NCBI RefSeq assembly: GCF_037126465.1
Contig: NC_088203.1
Coordinates: 57,697,581-57,761,580, forward strand
Length of the DNA: 64,000 nt
DNA from: Ornithodoros turicata
Taxonomy: Eukaryota; Arthropoda; Arachnida; Ixodida; Argasidae
Direction: 5' to 3'
Shown: positions 9,574-19,853 of the stretch, piece by piece
Numbering within the stretch: the first letter of the stretch is position 1
Layout of the letters: every line of letters begins with the position of its first letter
Made by a program: the position numbers and the translations under genes
Notes under the pieces: generated by a model
What the model saw: only the letters and a program-made list of their open reading frames with translations
Told to the model about the DNA's origin: nothing
The model's database searches: none

Positions 9574-11682
9574 TCAACACTGTAGATGCCTTAGTGGCAC
9601 GACAACCCACATTTTCTCGTAAGGGAGGCAAAGAACCTTGCGTACACGTGTGATCGGCCAGACCCTTAATTCTGTGTCCCGGGTCACCACGTATATGCCA
9701 ATCAATGATGATGGGCACGGTTTCTCAAACAGGTTTCGTACTCTCATGAGGGCATGACCAACAACACAAGGACATCCCGTAGACCGCATCACAGCAATAT
9801 TCTTAACTTCGATCACTTGTCCATCAATTATACAGAAACGATCAGGTCCTTTTGTCATCAGCATGAAACCGGAAGCCTGGAAGGTACTGTACTGTGGTGC
9901 CTTACATAATGGATGAAGGGGCCCCAGGTTGTGAGGACCTCCAAGACCAGCATCCTTTTGGGGGTCATTCTGTAAGTCTGCGCACTTCCACTCGTGATAT
10001 CGGTTATACAACTCTGCAAGTGTGGCTCCTGGTTTCTTCAGTTGCCTTTTTAGTTCCTTCATATTGTTCTCGAAGGGAAAGGCACTGAATGAATCCAGGG
10101 GCCCACGAACACCCACATCATCTCCTAAGTGCAAGAGCCCGTGAATGTTATACGACACGAGATGATCTCCATATAATGCAGAAAATGTTTCAACAAAGTG
10201 AGACAATAGAGAAGATGCGTACTGATATTCTGTCTGACACAGTTCAACATCAGTCAGAATAGAGATGGCACAGTGAAGTGTCAAAAAATTCACAAAGAGC
10301 TGCTGTGGAAGGACATTTTCTAGAATGGTAGGCCCTGTGTATAGGAAAAAAAGCCTGAATTCGGTGGCCTTCCAACGTTCTATTTCGTCCATGCCTCTGC
10401 GCTTGCGCGCAAATTCCCGGGGGATACTATGCTTCAATTGAACACTGTTCTCTGTTAGTTTATTTCTGCTCATGGAGCCTAATCTGATGGACAGGGGACC
10501 AGATAGCCAGAGGAGTAAGAGCTTTTTCATTACTCCCAAACAGACAAGGTGCATGTAATCAAGTGGGGCCACATGCACCATGTCGATTGGAAGCTCTGTT
10601 AGGATGGAGACCCCTCGATGGTGTTCTGGGTCAGATTGGGCCCGAAAGCTTTCATTTGTCCTCTTGGTGGCTACACGGTTGGAGAAGTACATACGATTCA
10701 TGTCGTATTCTCCTTCATCGGTACATTTTGGGCACGCTGAGTGGCCGGTGTGGTTCTTAATAAGAAATACAAATGCACGAGCTGGTGCATCACAAATGAT
10801 TGAATCAAATGTGATTTGTGTGACAGTGTCATTCACCGTGATTCCTTCTTCGAGAAGCGTCAGCAACTCGTCAACAAACTTTCGCAAAAAGTCATTAGGA
10901 TCTGACGGTTTTCCAGCTCCACAGTAAGCACCTACCACGAAGGGTGGAGCTTTGGAAATTCCTTTGACTTGGCATTGTATTGGCCAAAGCTCCACCTTTG
11001 AACTCTTCGATATCGGAACTCCATCAACACTAAAGCATAGCGCTATATGAGCGGGAATTTCGTCGACGTGTCTGAGGACATGTCTGAGACCATCAATGAG
11101 GCCGAGGTGACAGTATTCCCCAGGGGACATAGCGGAAATATTCCGGAAAGTACTTCTGGGGGTCTGCATAAGAGAACGGGCGTCGCTCGGAAGGGTCCTG
11201 AGGCTTTTATGCATACGGAGTACACGGAGTAGTGATGTCAGCGCAGTTTGAGTAATGTTCTCTTTAACAGCCCATGCTCTTAAATGCGGGGCAAGATCAA
11301 CCACTGTTGACTCCAAACTATCAGCGCAATCGAGGTCATCTGAGCTGCTATTAGGTTCAGTCGCCAAATCGGGCCATTGCGATGGGACGCTTTCGTTAAC
11401 AGCGACAGGTTCCAGTTCGCCATGAGACGCGTCATCAAGAGGGCTGCGAGGGCAGCTTTCGTTATTTACTATTTCCATATTTGGCGTTTCTGTTGCTGAA
11501 GACGAAGCATCAGGTAACGGTGTAACATCGCACAGTGTTTGTTCACTCTTGTTGTCGGTGCGACAAGAAACTTGGGGTAATGAACGTACTACCGCTCCGT
11601 CGTCACTGCTTAGCAATGATATCGAAGCGCAGGCTTCCCTATAAGCCTTACGCACCAAATACTTTTTCCTCTCTTTCGGCAT
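9574..11682 (-). CDS. CACTA/EnSpm-like (tnp2-type) transposase, 702 aa, uninterrupted
   Basis: One long frame with no stops or frameshifts. An N-terminal Ser/Asp-rich region (1-130) precedes the catalytic part. Candidate acidic residues are D220 in CFSVDGVPISKSS, D298 in SIICDAPARAF, D375 in APLDYMHLVCLGVMKK and E538 in SFSAFPFENNMK. A CPKC motif (317-320) follows HTGHSA. The segment YNIHGLLHLGDDVGVRGPLD followed by FPFEN is typical of invertebrate transposases related to plant CACTA TNP2; that kinship is from motif recognition. The protein would cut and join element ends in the nucleus. The start at 11682 is the first Met and opens with a basic stretch, KERKKYLVRK. A co-oriented DUF4806-type gene lies downstream. 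A complete frame in a region full of decayed TEs suggests recent activity or host use. Confidence 0.8.
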   Translation of the reverse strand: MPKERKKYLVRKAYREACASISLLSSDDGAVVRSLPQVSCRTDNKSEQTLCDVTPLPDASSSATETPNMEIVNNESCPRSPLDDASHGELEPVAVNESVPSQWPDLATEPNSSSDDLDCADSLESTVVDLAPHLRAWAVKENITQTALTSLLRVLRMHKSLRTLPSDARSLMQTPRSTFRNISAMSPGEYCHLGLIDGLRHVLRHVDEIPAHIALCFSVDGVPISKSSKVELWPIQCQVKGISKAPPFVVGAYCGAGKPSDPNDFLRKFVDELLTLLEEGITVNDTVTQITFDSIICDAPARAFVFLIKNHTGHSACPKCTDEGEYDMNRMYFSNRVATKRTNESFRAQSDPEHHRGVSILTELPIDMVHVAPLDYMHLVCLGVMKKLLLLWLSGPLSIRLGSMSRNKLTENSVQLKHSIPREFARKRRGMDEIERWKATEFRLFFLYTGPTILENVLPQQLFVNFLTLHCAISILTDVELCQTEYQYASSLLSHFVETFSALYGDHLVSYNIHGLLHLGDDVGVRGPLDSFSAFPFENNMKELKRQLKKPGATLAELYNRYHEWKCADLQNDPQKDAGLGGPHNLGPLHPLCKAPQYSTFQASGFMLMTKGPDRFCIIDGQVIEVKNIAVMRSTGCPCVVGHALMRVRNLFEKPCPSSLIGIYVVTRDTELRVWPITRVRKVLCLPYEKMWVVVPLRHLQC

Positions 11683-12040
11683 CTTAAATCATCCAATTCT
11701 ACAATCACACCACTAGCATGCCAAAGGATAACCTCGAATTTCAATGGACTTCACTCTAGAACTACAGGTGTGAGACGCTAATGCAGAAGTGCAAGACTGA
11801 TATTACATTTGGTACCGTCCGCTTCATTCCTCTCGGCCAGTTGTTCCACGCCACCAGACTCTGCAGTTACACCAGTTACACCTCGTGTGCTGTAAACTCA
11901 ACTTTAAAAAAAATGCTACCCGATAAACGCGCGCGCGCGTTCCTCGTTCTTCCGCTTGATCGGTTTGGATTGACTTGGATCGGCTGGCCGGGCTCTATGC
12001 ACGACTAACTGTTCCTGTTCCGCCTTTTGCCAAGACAATA
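11683..12040. other. Region upstream of the transposase gene
   Basis: This 5' flank presumably holds the transposase promoter. No TATA box could be assigned with confidence. A CG-dinucleotide run (CGCGCGCGCG) occurs near 11930. No clear CACT-type element terminus was found here. Confidence 0.35.
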
Positions 12041-12052
12041 ATATACATCTTT

Positions 12053-12308
12053 GAGAGAGGCGGTACCCGAGACGGGGAGGGAGAGAGACGACACAACAAG
12101 AATTCTCGAACACAGCAAAAAATTTTATTTACCAGAGCTCTATATATTCAAAAACCTCCGGAGAGGAGGAAGAGGAAGGAGGGAAGGCTTGCTTACGCAG
12201 TTGCCACGTGTACTAATCTCACAGGTCTCCCTGAGCAACCTACGCCAAGTGTTCTTTTCTTTGCACAAAACTTGGGTCTCCCTCCCCGTCTCGGGTACCG
12301 CCTCTCTC
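12053..12308 (-). mobile_element. Penelope-like element remnant between inverted repeats
   Basis: Inverted repeats of about 32 bp, GAGAGAGGCGGTACCCGAGA and its complement, lie at 12053-12084 and 12277-12308. Between them is the C-terminal coding end of a PLE on the minus strand. Penelope-like elements often leave copies with inverted pseudo-LTR pieces at both ends, which would explain this layout. Confidence 0.6.
12140..12232 (-). pseudogene. C-terminus of a Penelope-like GIY-YIG region
   Basis: The frame ends ISTRGNCVSKPSLLPLPPL..RRFLNI and a stop. The RGNCVSxPS segment near a C-terminal stop closely resembles the PLE copy at 19536-19853, which reads KSRGNCVSVPS and ends RRLLGV. The catalytic GIY and YIG motifs are missing here. 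It is a fragment without function. Confidence 0.6.
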
Positions 12309-12319
12309 ATCATGCACCA

Positions 12320-15300
12320 GCTTGTCAGCGCCCTGTCACTTCTTTCGATATACATCTTTGCTGCAAAACAGCACGAGGAAACAATTTCATTTGCGTTTTT
12401 TTCGTCGTAGTTGAAATTAGTTACGCATGATGGTAATGGTATGGTATGGTATGATGCATGCCATTGACATCGTCACTAGCAGCCACTAGCACCTCATCAT
12501 CATCATCATCATCACCTGCATCGCTCTACAACTACGAAATATAACCTAAAATGTAAAAGGTTTGCGATCACGAATATTCCTTTACGTAAAAATGGTGCGC
12601 CAGGCGTTTGCTCCGATGTGTCCGTGTCGTTTTTAACAGTGAATGGGAAAGTAGTGAGCCGCAGCCAGTATGAAGAGGAAGGGGAGCGTTTGTGTTCCCT
12701 CAGTAGCGTCAACGTGAGCGTGTTTCTGTGTGTGTGGCTGTTACTTTTATGTCACCTTCATTCGTTCGTGCAACGTGTGCAGCCGGATACTTTCCCAGCG
12801 AGGTTGCCAGAATGTGTTCACGTGTGTTGTGCACTGTAGTGATGTGAATATTAGAATCAGCTGTATGATCTGACTTCGTGTCAGGGTGAGTGAAACTGTC
12901 AGTGACGACGGTCGTGGAGGTTGGACCGAAATGGACTGCTTTCCTAAACAGGACTCGGAGCATTTGTGGCGTGTGCTGAACTACAAACCTTGTGCCTGTT
13001 CTCTGTGCTTTTTAGTGGGGGTTCGTAAGGCTCGTCATGTTTGTGATAAAAATCCATCTTGCGGTGTATGAGTTCAGTTTAGTGACAGGAACCTCCTGTG
13101 CACAGGGATGCATGTTTAGTAAGTGAGGTGCGAAAGCCGGGTTTCACCAACGCGGATTAACACTTGAACGAAGATCAACGGTCCCTTCACTTCAATTTAA
13201 CGCTTAGCTCTGCTTCACAAAAGGCAGTTGTTGTTACTGAAACATCACGTGACCAACTAACGTTTGCAAAAAGAATTGAGTGTGAACTTCAAATGTTAGC
13301 AACGCTTGATATCTGTTCAAAATTAACCAGCATTGGTGAAACCGGGTCTAGGAAGCTGAGGGAAGAACAGAAAAAAGGCAACCTTCTTACATGCAACTTA
13401 GTTCACGCTTAATTAATAACTGACGAAAACTTCTCAGCCAAAGGAGCACAGATGGAGGTGTGACGCGAATGATTACAACAAGCAAAATAGTTTTAATTGC
13501 TCGGCATGGCTGGACACAGATTCACAGAGCCCTCCTGCAAGGGACACAGCTAGTTTGTTGATACAATGGTTACAGCTACCAGGAAAATGTTCTTATCACT
13601 AGGCTCATAGCAGTCAGTGATGGTTGGTGCTCGTGGGCGTACTGAGAGGAGAACAACGTCGCTTGTCAAATATAACGCGCTCTTTAGTCATAGGTCGTAA
13701 CGATTATTCTCAGATGTCATGATAGGAACCTCTGAACACCCGCATAGTCCGTAATGGCCGGATCTAGGTAAAGAGGGGGGGGGGGGTCGCACGCTTGCCC
13801 CTGCCTCAAAGCACTTTGCCTCCCCTTGGAAAAGGTCCTGGGAATGCCCATGTTTGCGCTCTGTGACTTTGTGTCCTGCAAGGCTTATTTGTCCTGATCT
13901 TAACTGTACTTTGCTGGTTGTGAGTCTTCAAGTCTTGTTTTTTTTTTCTGTGTTCGTCAAGCACAAGCTTTTTATTTACGATGCGGATTCACTAACTGGC
14001 CACATCCTGTCCGTGTTGTCTATATTGGGATGCTATTGTTTCACTTGCAACTTCAGCAAGCATTTAATCCGATCGACTTTGTCATTAAATTTATGATGAT
14101 ATTGCAATTCTGCACCTTCTCCTAACAAAGAAGTCTACTTGAGAGAGCTGAGAAAACCACGGCTTGCTGGTGGAGATTCATGACATTGCAAAACCCCGAG
14201 CTTCAGCAAACACAAAGAAGAAAGTCCACATAAGAAAGCCATGACGTGCGGGGCAAACAATGCCGACAAAAAGTACTTTGAATGTGAAATTTAGTGTTTT
14301 TGTTTTTCATGTGCTGAGGTACCTTTGCTGACTAACGCTTATCTGATTACTACATGGATCCAATCTCCGTTACTCACAGGATCTTATACATTTGTAATTA
14401 TGTTTAGGTATCAAACAAGGTCGACAGTAAAGTAAATAATTCTGGCAATTACAGAGGTTGCTTCCCATGTTGTTCACATGACACAGCCTTACCTCAAAGA
14501 TATAAATTTCTTTGGGGAGAGGTTGGTTGGGGTTGTGAGGAGATAACATGTCAGATGCATAGGCTTGAAATATACAAAGAGGGAGCAAAGTGCATATTAT
14601 TACTGTACTGGTCTGCTTCATGTGGGTCGGAAGAGTCTGGGATATAGTAACTAACTTACAAGTAACTTGTAACTGTGACTAATTACCTTTTCACTAACTG
14701 GTTACTTTCTTCAGTAACTAGTCAGAAGAACTTTTTCTGCAAATGTAAATACCCATTTACCAATTGTGGTTAAACTAACTGTAAAATGTAACTATGATTA
14801 AATTATTCAGGTTGTGCCATCTTTTTCATGCACCATTTCTGTAACATTGCCCTGTCGTTTTTTTTGCCAACATTTTTTTTCTAAAATGTAACTGTAGAGT
14901 AACTACGCTACTTTGATGTGTTAACTGTAGCTGTCTAGTTTCATTTCAAAAAGAGTAAATGGAAGTGTGTGTAGAGTAAGTGTTACTATTTTTATGAACT
15001 AATAATAACTGTAACTTCATTTTTTAAAGTAACTTATCATGACTCGGTCAGAAACACTTGATAAAGTCATCGGGATCAGATGCAGAGATAATTACACGAC
15101 AGAGAAAGTAGCATGCAACACTGTGTACATGCTGGAAGTACCTTGCTGAGAACACAGAGGCGGATGACGAAAATTAGATTATGTCACTTTGTCAGTTCAG
15201 ATTGGCCATGTTCACAACGTATTCATCTTTTGCAGTGTGCTTTGTACATCACTTAAGGAGTGTTGATGTCTTGAACATGCATAAAATCTGAATAATAAAA

Positions 15301-15976
15301 GTGCTGTTTTTGAATAGTTGAAGTTTTCAATTTTTATTTTTTTCAGTTTCGATGTTATCTTTCAAGTATATTTCTCTGTTTTAATATCTTCTTTTACAGT
15401 GTTTATTATTGTGAACTACACTGCCCATGCCTCCTATAGTTGCAGACATTGGGATGGGCTTGCCTAAACAAAGGTGGTTAGAAGGATACCTGTGGAGAAG
15501 ACAATATTTGGGATCATAAAGTCACTGACTGCATTTGAACTGATGTTCTCATTCATATTTGTCAAAATGGTGTTGATCTCCAGAGAATGTCATTTGGAGA
15601 TAGCTATCTGGATGAACTTTGATGTCAAAGTATGGATATTGAGGAGACATACCGTGGATGTATGCGATATCCAGGATGTTCACGACCTTTTTTGAACATC
15701 CCTGCGATATTCATGGTTTGCTGGGCTGTGGCAGTGTCCCTTTGTCACGATGAGTAGAAGCGGTTGCACCGAACTCCATAGAACGAATGCCCGTATGACC
15801 GAAACAGGCTTCAGCCTCCGCTGTATATTATTTTAGCTGCGGAATGCGAAGTGCCGGGTCCTTCTAATTTATTCTTGACTAAGGAGGAGAGTTGCACGCT
15901 CATCTAACGGTGCTAACAGCGAAGCTGCGGGAACACGAGAAAATGCGTTACAGAGCAGACCATCGCGTCGTGACAC
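12320..15976. other. Intergenic stretch without supported genes
   Basis: Holds an ATC microsatellite near 12495-12515, short GGTAT repeats near 12440, and a run of 12 G at 13775-13786 followed by a C-rich tract. A plus-strand open frame at 13164-13412 (82 codons) has no known motif. The 14640-15030 part is listed separately. No RNA gene or complete element was seen. Confidence 0.45.
14640..15030. repeat. GTAAC/GTTAC-rich repeat tract
   Basis: The words GTAACT, AGTTAC and TAACT recur many times on both strands, for example around 14650-14720, 14780-14790, 14890-14945 and 15000-15040. They form many short overlapping palindromes such as AGTAACTAGT. Such tracts occur near the ends of some hAT-type elements, but no terminal repeats or target duplication could be fixed here. 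Confidence 0.5.
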
Positions 15977-16700
15977 TACACTCTCAGAAACGAAACGGAT
16001 AAATTTACGCTTACGTCCAATCTTACCCTTACTAAGCGTAAATTTCGACAAAATGGCTGACGCCGTATCCGTCAAACTCTGTTTTTTTGTGTGTTTTTTA
16101 ACGATAAACGATGTTTTATTGCAACTTCTACATAAAGAATACAATCAGGGGGAAGCCAAAAAGCAGCACGAGGCTGCTTGACAAGGGCATTGCCCCTTTA
16201 ATATAATCGTCGCGACGGCATCCAGCAAATGAACAAAATCATCTATGTAGTGTGAAATATGGAACGCTATTCTTTAACTTGGAACGCTATGGAACGCTAA
16301 CTTTATTCTTAGTACACGTAAAAGCGCCCGCTATAAGCGTAATGGGCGGAGTTTTATGCGTAAATGGCAGGGGGAACATGATTTACTCTTATATCCTGAC
16401 GCATAAGAATTCGTCTTGACGGATAAACTGAGGTTCTGCGTTGGAGCATTAGGCCTTTACGCCTATATTGACGCGAATTGTTTTGCAGTTGTTATACGGG
16501 CCCTGCCTTCTGAGAACACGTGCATGGTTCCATGTGGAACGCGTCTTTTCTTTCGCTTGGTTAACGGTCGCTTTGGCGTCTGGCGTCTCATGGTCTGACA
16601 TCATGCACGGTTGCAAATGTAAGTTGTCACATTTTGAGCTGGGTGTCTGTAGTTTTTTGAAATTCATGTTTCATTTGTGTCAAACGTATGACAGGAAGAA

Positions 16701-17120
16701 ATGGCATCGAACGAGACAATATCGTATGACGTAGTGGGCAAGGCACGCGAACGCTCCTTGAACAGTTGGGATTCTCCAAGCTATCTCCGCGCTACAAATT
16801 CATATGCGTACGCCCATAGTCCACCCTGCTGGTGCCTTATGCGTGATGGTCATCTACGAGCAGACCATTTTGTTATAGGTGAGACTGTTTTCGCTCTCGT
16901 TGTTCTCGGATGTGCGTTTCTCGCCGTTGAAGCATCTGTGTTAACGATTCCTCAATGCGTTTTTGTATTAGGAGTTCTTATGATTATTGCTGATTATAGC
17001 GCAGCAGGATGTTTTGACAGGAAGCAAATGGATTTTCTGACTTGTAAAAAGCGGTCACGATTTTCGATAATGTGGTTCAGGTGGTGGTGGTGCTGCAGCA
17101 AAACACGTGCGCAGAGCTGA
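16701..17120 (+). CDS. Hypothetical 139-aa frame inside the CACTC element
   Basis: I do not recognise this protein. It starts MASNETISYDVVGKARERS and has a hydrophobic stretch at about residues 60-100 (ETVFALVVLGCAFLAVEAS, then IPQCVFVLGVLMII) and a Cys/Trp-rich basic tail. It could be a small membrane-type protein or a chance frame. It lies between the left end of the outer element and the nested element. No splice evidence was found. Confidence 0.25.
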   Translation: MASNETISYDVVGKARERSLNSWDSPSYLRATNSYAYAHSPPCWCLMRDGHLRADHFVIGETVFALVVLGCAFLAVEASVLTIPQCVFVLGVLMIIADYSAAGCFDRKQMDFLTCKKRSRFSIMWFRWWWCCSKTRAQS

Positions 17121-18038
17121 AATGATTTATGCGTTTAACAATGCTCAGTTAAATGTTATTTTAACGGAGAATGTTTTCAGTATATATCGTATACTATATG
17201 TCGATACGATACGAGATGGTGTCGGCCGTCCGCGGCTGCTTTCTCCGGCTGTTTTTGGAAATTTCACTGCGCAGTTATAATACACCGCACAGCGAAAATA
17301 TTTGGTATGGTGACTCCTGATGGGCAGCCGTTTTTCCAGTCCATCTAACGTTTATGACTATTTCATGTAAGCGGCCTCTGCCCAGATGGACTCAGGTCTG
17401 GCAAAGGGCACCTTATCGGCATGATTTATTTCGGTGTTACCATATCTACGAGATTAGGTTTCCCATTTAAACACTAGAAAGAGCATCAGTTCCGCGGTAT
17501 ATACTGCTGCACAGACACGTACACCCATTTGATAATACCACAGAGCACATGAATCAGATGATAAAATGATTTACGCGACTAACAAAATTCAGTTGAATGT
17601 TAATTAAAGGACGAGAAAAATTTCAGATTTGTATGTTTCGCAGTTCATGTTACGTCTGTGACCATTTCATGTAGGAGGTCTCTGTGGATATGACACAGGT
17701 GTAGCGAAGAACACCTTATCCGCATCATTTATTATGGCACTAGCATATTTTCGATATTAGGTTTCTCATTCAAAAACAGTATCATATCTTTGGAACCTAC
17801 TGTTGAACAGAGATGCGTAGCCATTTGACAGTAAACTTCTATTTCCATCATCCCCAGGAACAGGACACGCTCTTCGTAGTCATGCTGCACTGCATAATAC
17901 GCCGCATGCACCCTCGTTGCTCCATAAATGCAACGTCTGAATACACTGAAGTATACTTCAGTTGTTATGGGGTGATTTCACGCCGGATCAGGCAGGGTGG
18001 TCCGGTCGACCCCTCCATTTTTTTTTCTTTCAAACATA

Positions 18039-18919
18039 CGCGGTGTCCCAGAAAACCTGTAATTGAGTTCTAATAAAAAACTACTACACCTAGAATCATG
18101 CGGTCACCGGCATTTGTTCTTACTAGGTTTTTGCCACCTCCTGATGTGCATGTCAAGTTTAAATATGTAAATTTTTGCGAAGTGAACTCTGAAATTTGCG
18201 AAGTAAAGGCCACTTTTTTTTACCCCACCAACATGAAGGGCATGCCGCATTTACTCAACTTCATGACAATTGACAGCGATATTCAGGATCTATCCTACCG
18301 GGAAAAATAGCTGAACATCATGCTTCTCGTGGCACTTGAGTGTAGCACGCGAGGACTTTGAGCGCAGTCGCTGTCAGTCCGACGAAAGGAGTTTGAAAAC
18401 CCAGCCGAGAGTGATAGTAGAAAAAGTGACAGTTTCTGAAATTGGGAGAGGGCAGGTATGGTCCCAGCCAAAGCAGGATGCAATAAGCTGTGTCTGCGTT
18501 ATCCCTTTCTACCATTCCGTTGTGGGCAAGGTTTCCAACCTCCTTTCGTCGAACTGACAATGATTTCGCTGAAAAATTCGTCGCGCGGCGTCCTCTGCGA
18601 GCTCCGTAGAGCATGATTTTCGGCAATTTTTTTCCGATACTATAGCGCCTCAGTATTCCTGTCAATTATCATTAATTTGAGGAAATTCTGCACGCTCTTC
18701 ACATTGTGAAAACTGGTAAAAAAACTGGTAAAAAAGTGATATTTACTTGGCAAATTTCCGTGTTTAGTTCGCAAAAATTTACATAATTAAACTTAGGTTA
18801 CACGACAAGCACATCAGGAGGGGAAACAACCCAGTAAAAAGAATTGCCGTTGACCACATGATTCCGTATGGCGTAGTTGTTTTAGTAAAATTGAATGACA
18901 CGTTTTCTGGGACATCCTG
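18039..18919. mobile_element. Palindromic Tc1/mariner-like element, copy B (innermost)
   Basis: The 881-bp element ends CGGTGTCCCAGAAAACC and TTTTCTGGGACATCCTG and is flanked by TA (18037-18038, 18920-18921). It is the sister of copy A at 1232-2109, with the same long arms (GTTTTTGCCACCTCCTGATG, AAGTAAAGGCCACTTTTTT). It interrupts the left arm of the element at 17969-20318. The right arm of that host element has the matching uninterrupted site near 20250-20262. No transposase is visible. Confidence 0.85.
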
Positions 18920-19244
18920 TATATTAAAGCCTCGTCCCTACGAGTCACATTGGCGCTGAAAGTAGTTGAAAATAATTGGTGGTTATTTTTTAATGAATGA
19001 TCGTTCAGATGTGGGCATTTTGAGCATATTGCGCTTCCACGCTGTTTGACGCAACTTATCGTCTATCTCATATATTCAACTGATTCGTTTATTTATTTTT
19101 TCCACATGTTGTCTGATGTGGGTAGCGTTGCATCTTAAGTTCTGAAGGTCCTAAGGTTTGCCTTTGAGGAGATAAAAATCGCACATTTGCCTCATTTGTA
19201 AAATATGGTACGTTTGGGGGAACCTCACAACTCGGCCCCCAGTT

Positions 19245-19442
19245 TTGTTACCCAAAGCTGAAACTGGATATCTGAGTGACAAAATTAACATTGATGTCAA
19301 GTGTGAATTTATTTCGTATGCAGACGATAGAGATGTGTTTTTCAATGGATCTGATATTGATGTAATAGCCACTACTGCTAACGAGATGCTTTGCAACTTG
19401 GAAAAAATTAATGGTAGAAGTGCAAGGGCGCAGGCCAGTTGA
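19245..19442 (+). pseudogene. Non-LTR reverse transcriptase fragment (YADD motif)
   Basis: The frame contains KCEFISYADDRDVFFNGSD followed by ATTANEMLCNLEKI. YADD is the catalytic motif of the reverse transcriptase palm domain, and the following helix fits LINE enzymes. Only this block survives, and the frame ends soon after. It lies inside the loop of a DNA-type element, so it was probably inserted or captured there. Clade not determined. Confidence 0.65.
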
Positions 19443-19535
19443 TACATTGTAAAACGACGATAAAAACCGGAGACACGGAACAGAAAAAAGACAACACGAC
19501 ACGTTCCCAGACACAGCAACCCATTTAATGACAGC

Positions 19536-19853
19536 CTACACTCCCAATAATCTCCTGATGGGTGGAAAGGGGGAAACAGAGGGAACACTGACACAATTGC
19601 CCCGTGACTTAATCTCTTTGTATTCAGCTAAGAGTCGCCCAAACGGGTCACGCACCTTTTTCAATACAATGATGTCTTGGAAAAGCGGGAAACAATTGTG
19701 ACAATCTTTCAAGTGTTCGACCAATTCAGAATTTCCTGAAAGGCTGTCTGCATTCCTTTTATGCTCTAAGAGTATAATGTTAAGCATCTACCAGACTGTC
19801 CTACGTAGCAAAAACCACATGCAAAAGGAATATAATACACAACGCCTAGACGC
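19536..19853 (-). pseudogene. Penelope-like GIY-YIG endonuclease domain, frameshifted
   Basis: In one frame the minus strand reads VYYIPFACGFCYVGQSGRC, a GIY-YIG-like start (here Y-Y and Y-V-G). After a frameshift near 19800 it continues ILLEHKRNADSL, LVEHLKDCHNCFPLFQD, DPFGRLLAEYKEIK, RGNCVSVPS and ends RRLLGV. The order Y..G-Y-x-G-Q-x-G-R, then LxEH, then CVSxPS is that of PLE C-terminal endonuclease domains. The upstream reverse transcriptase of this element is absent. Confidence 0.72.
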
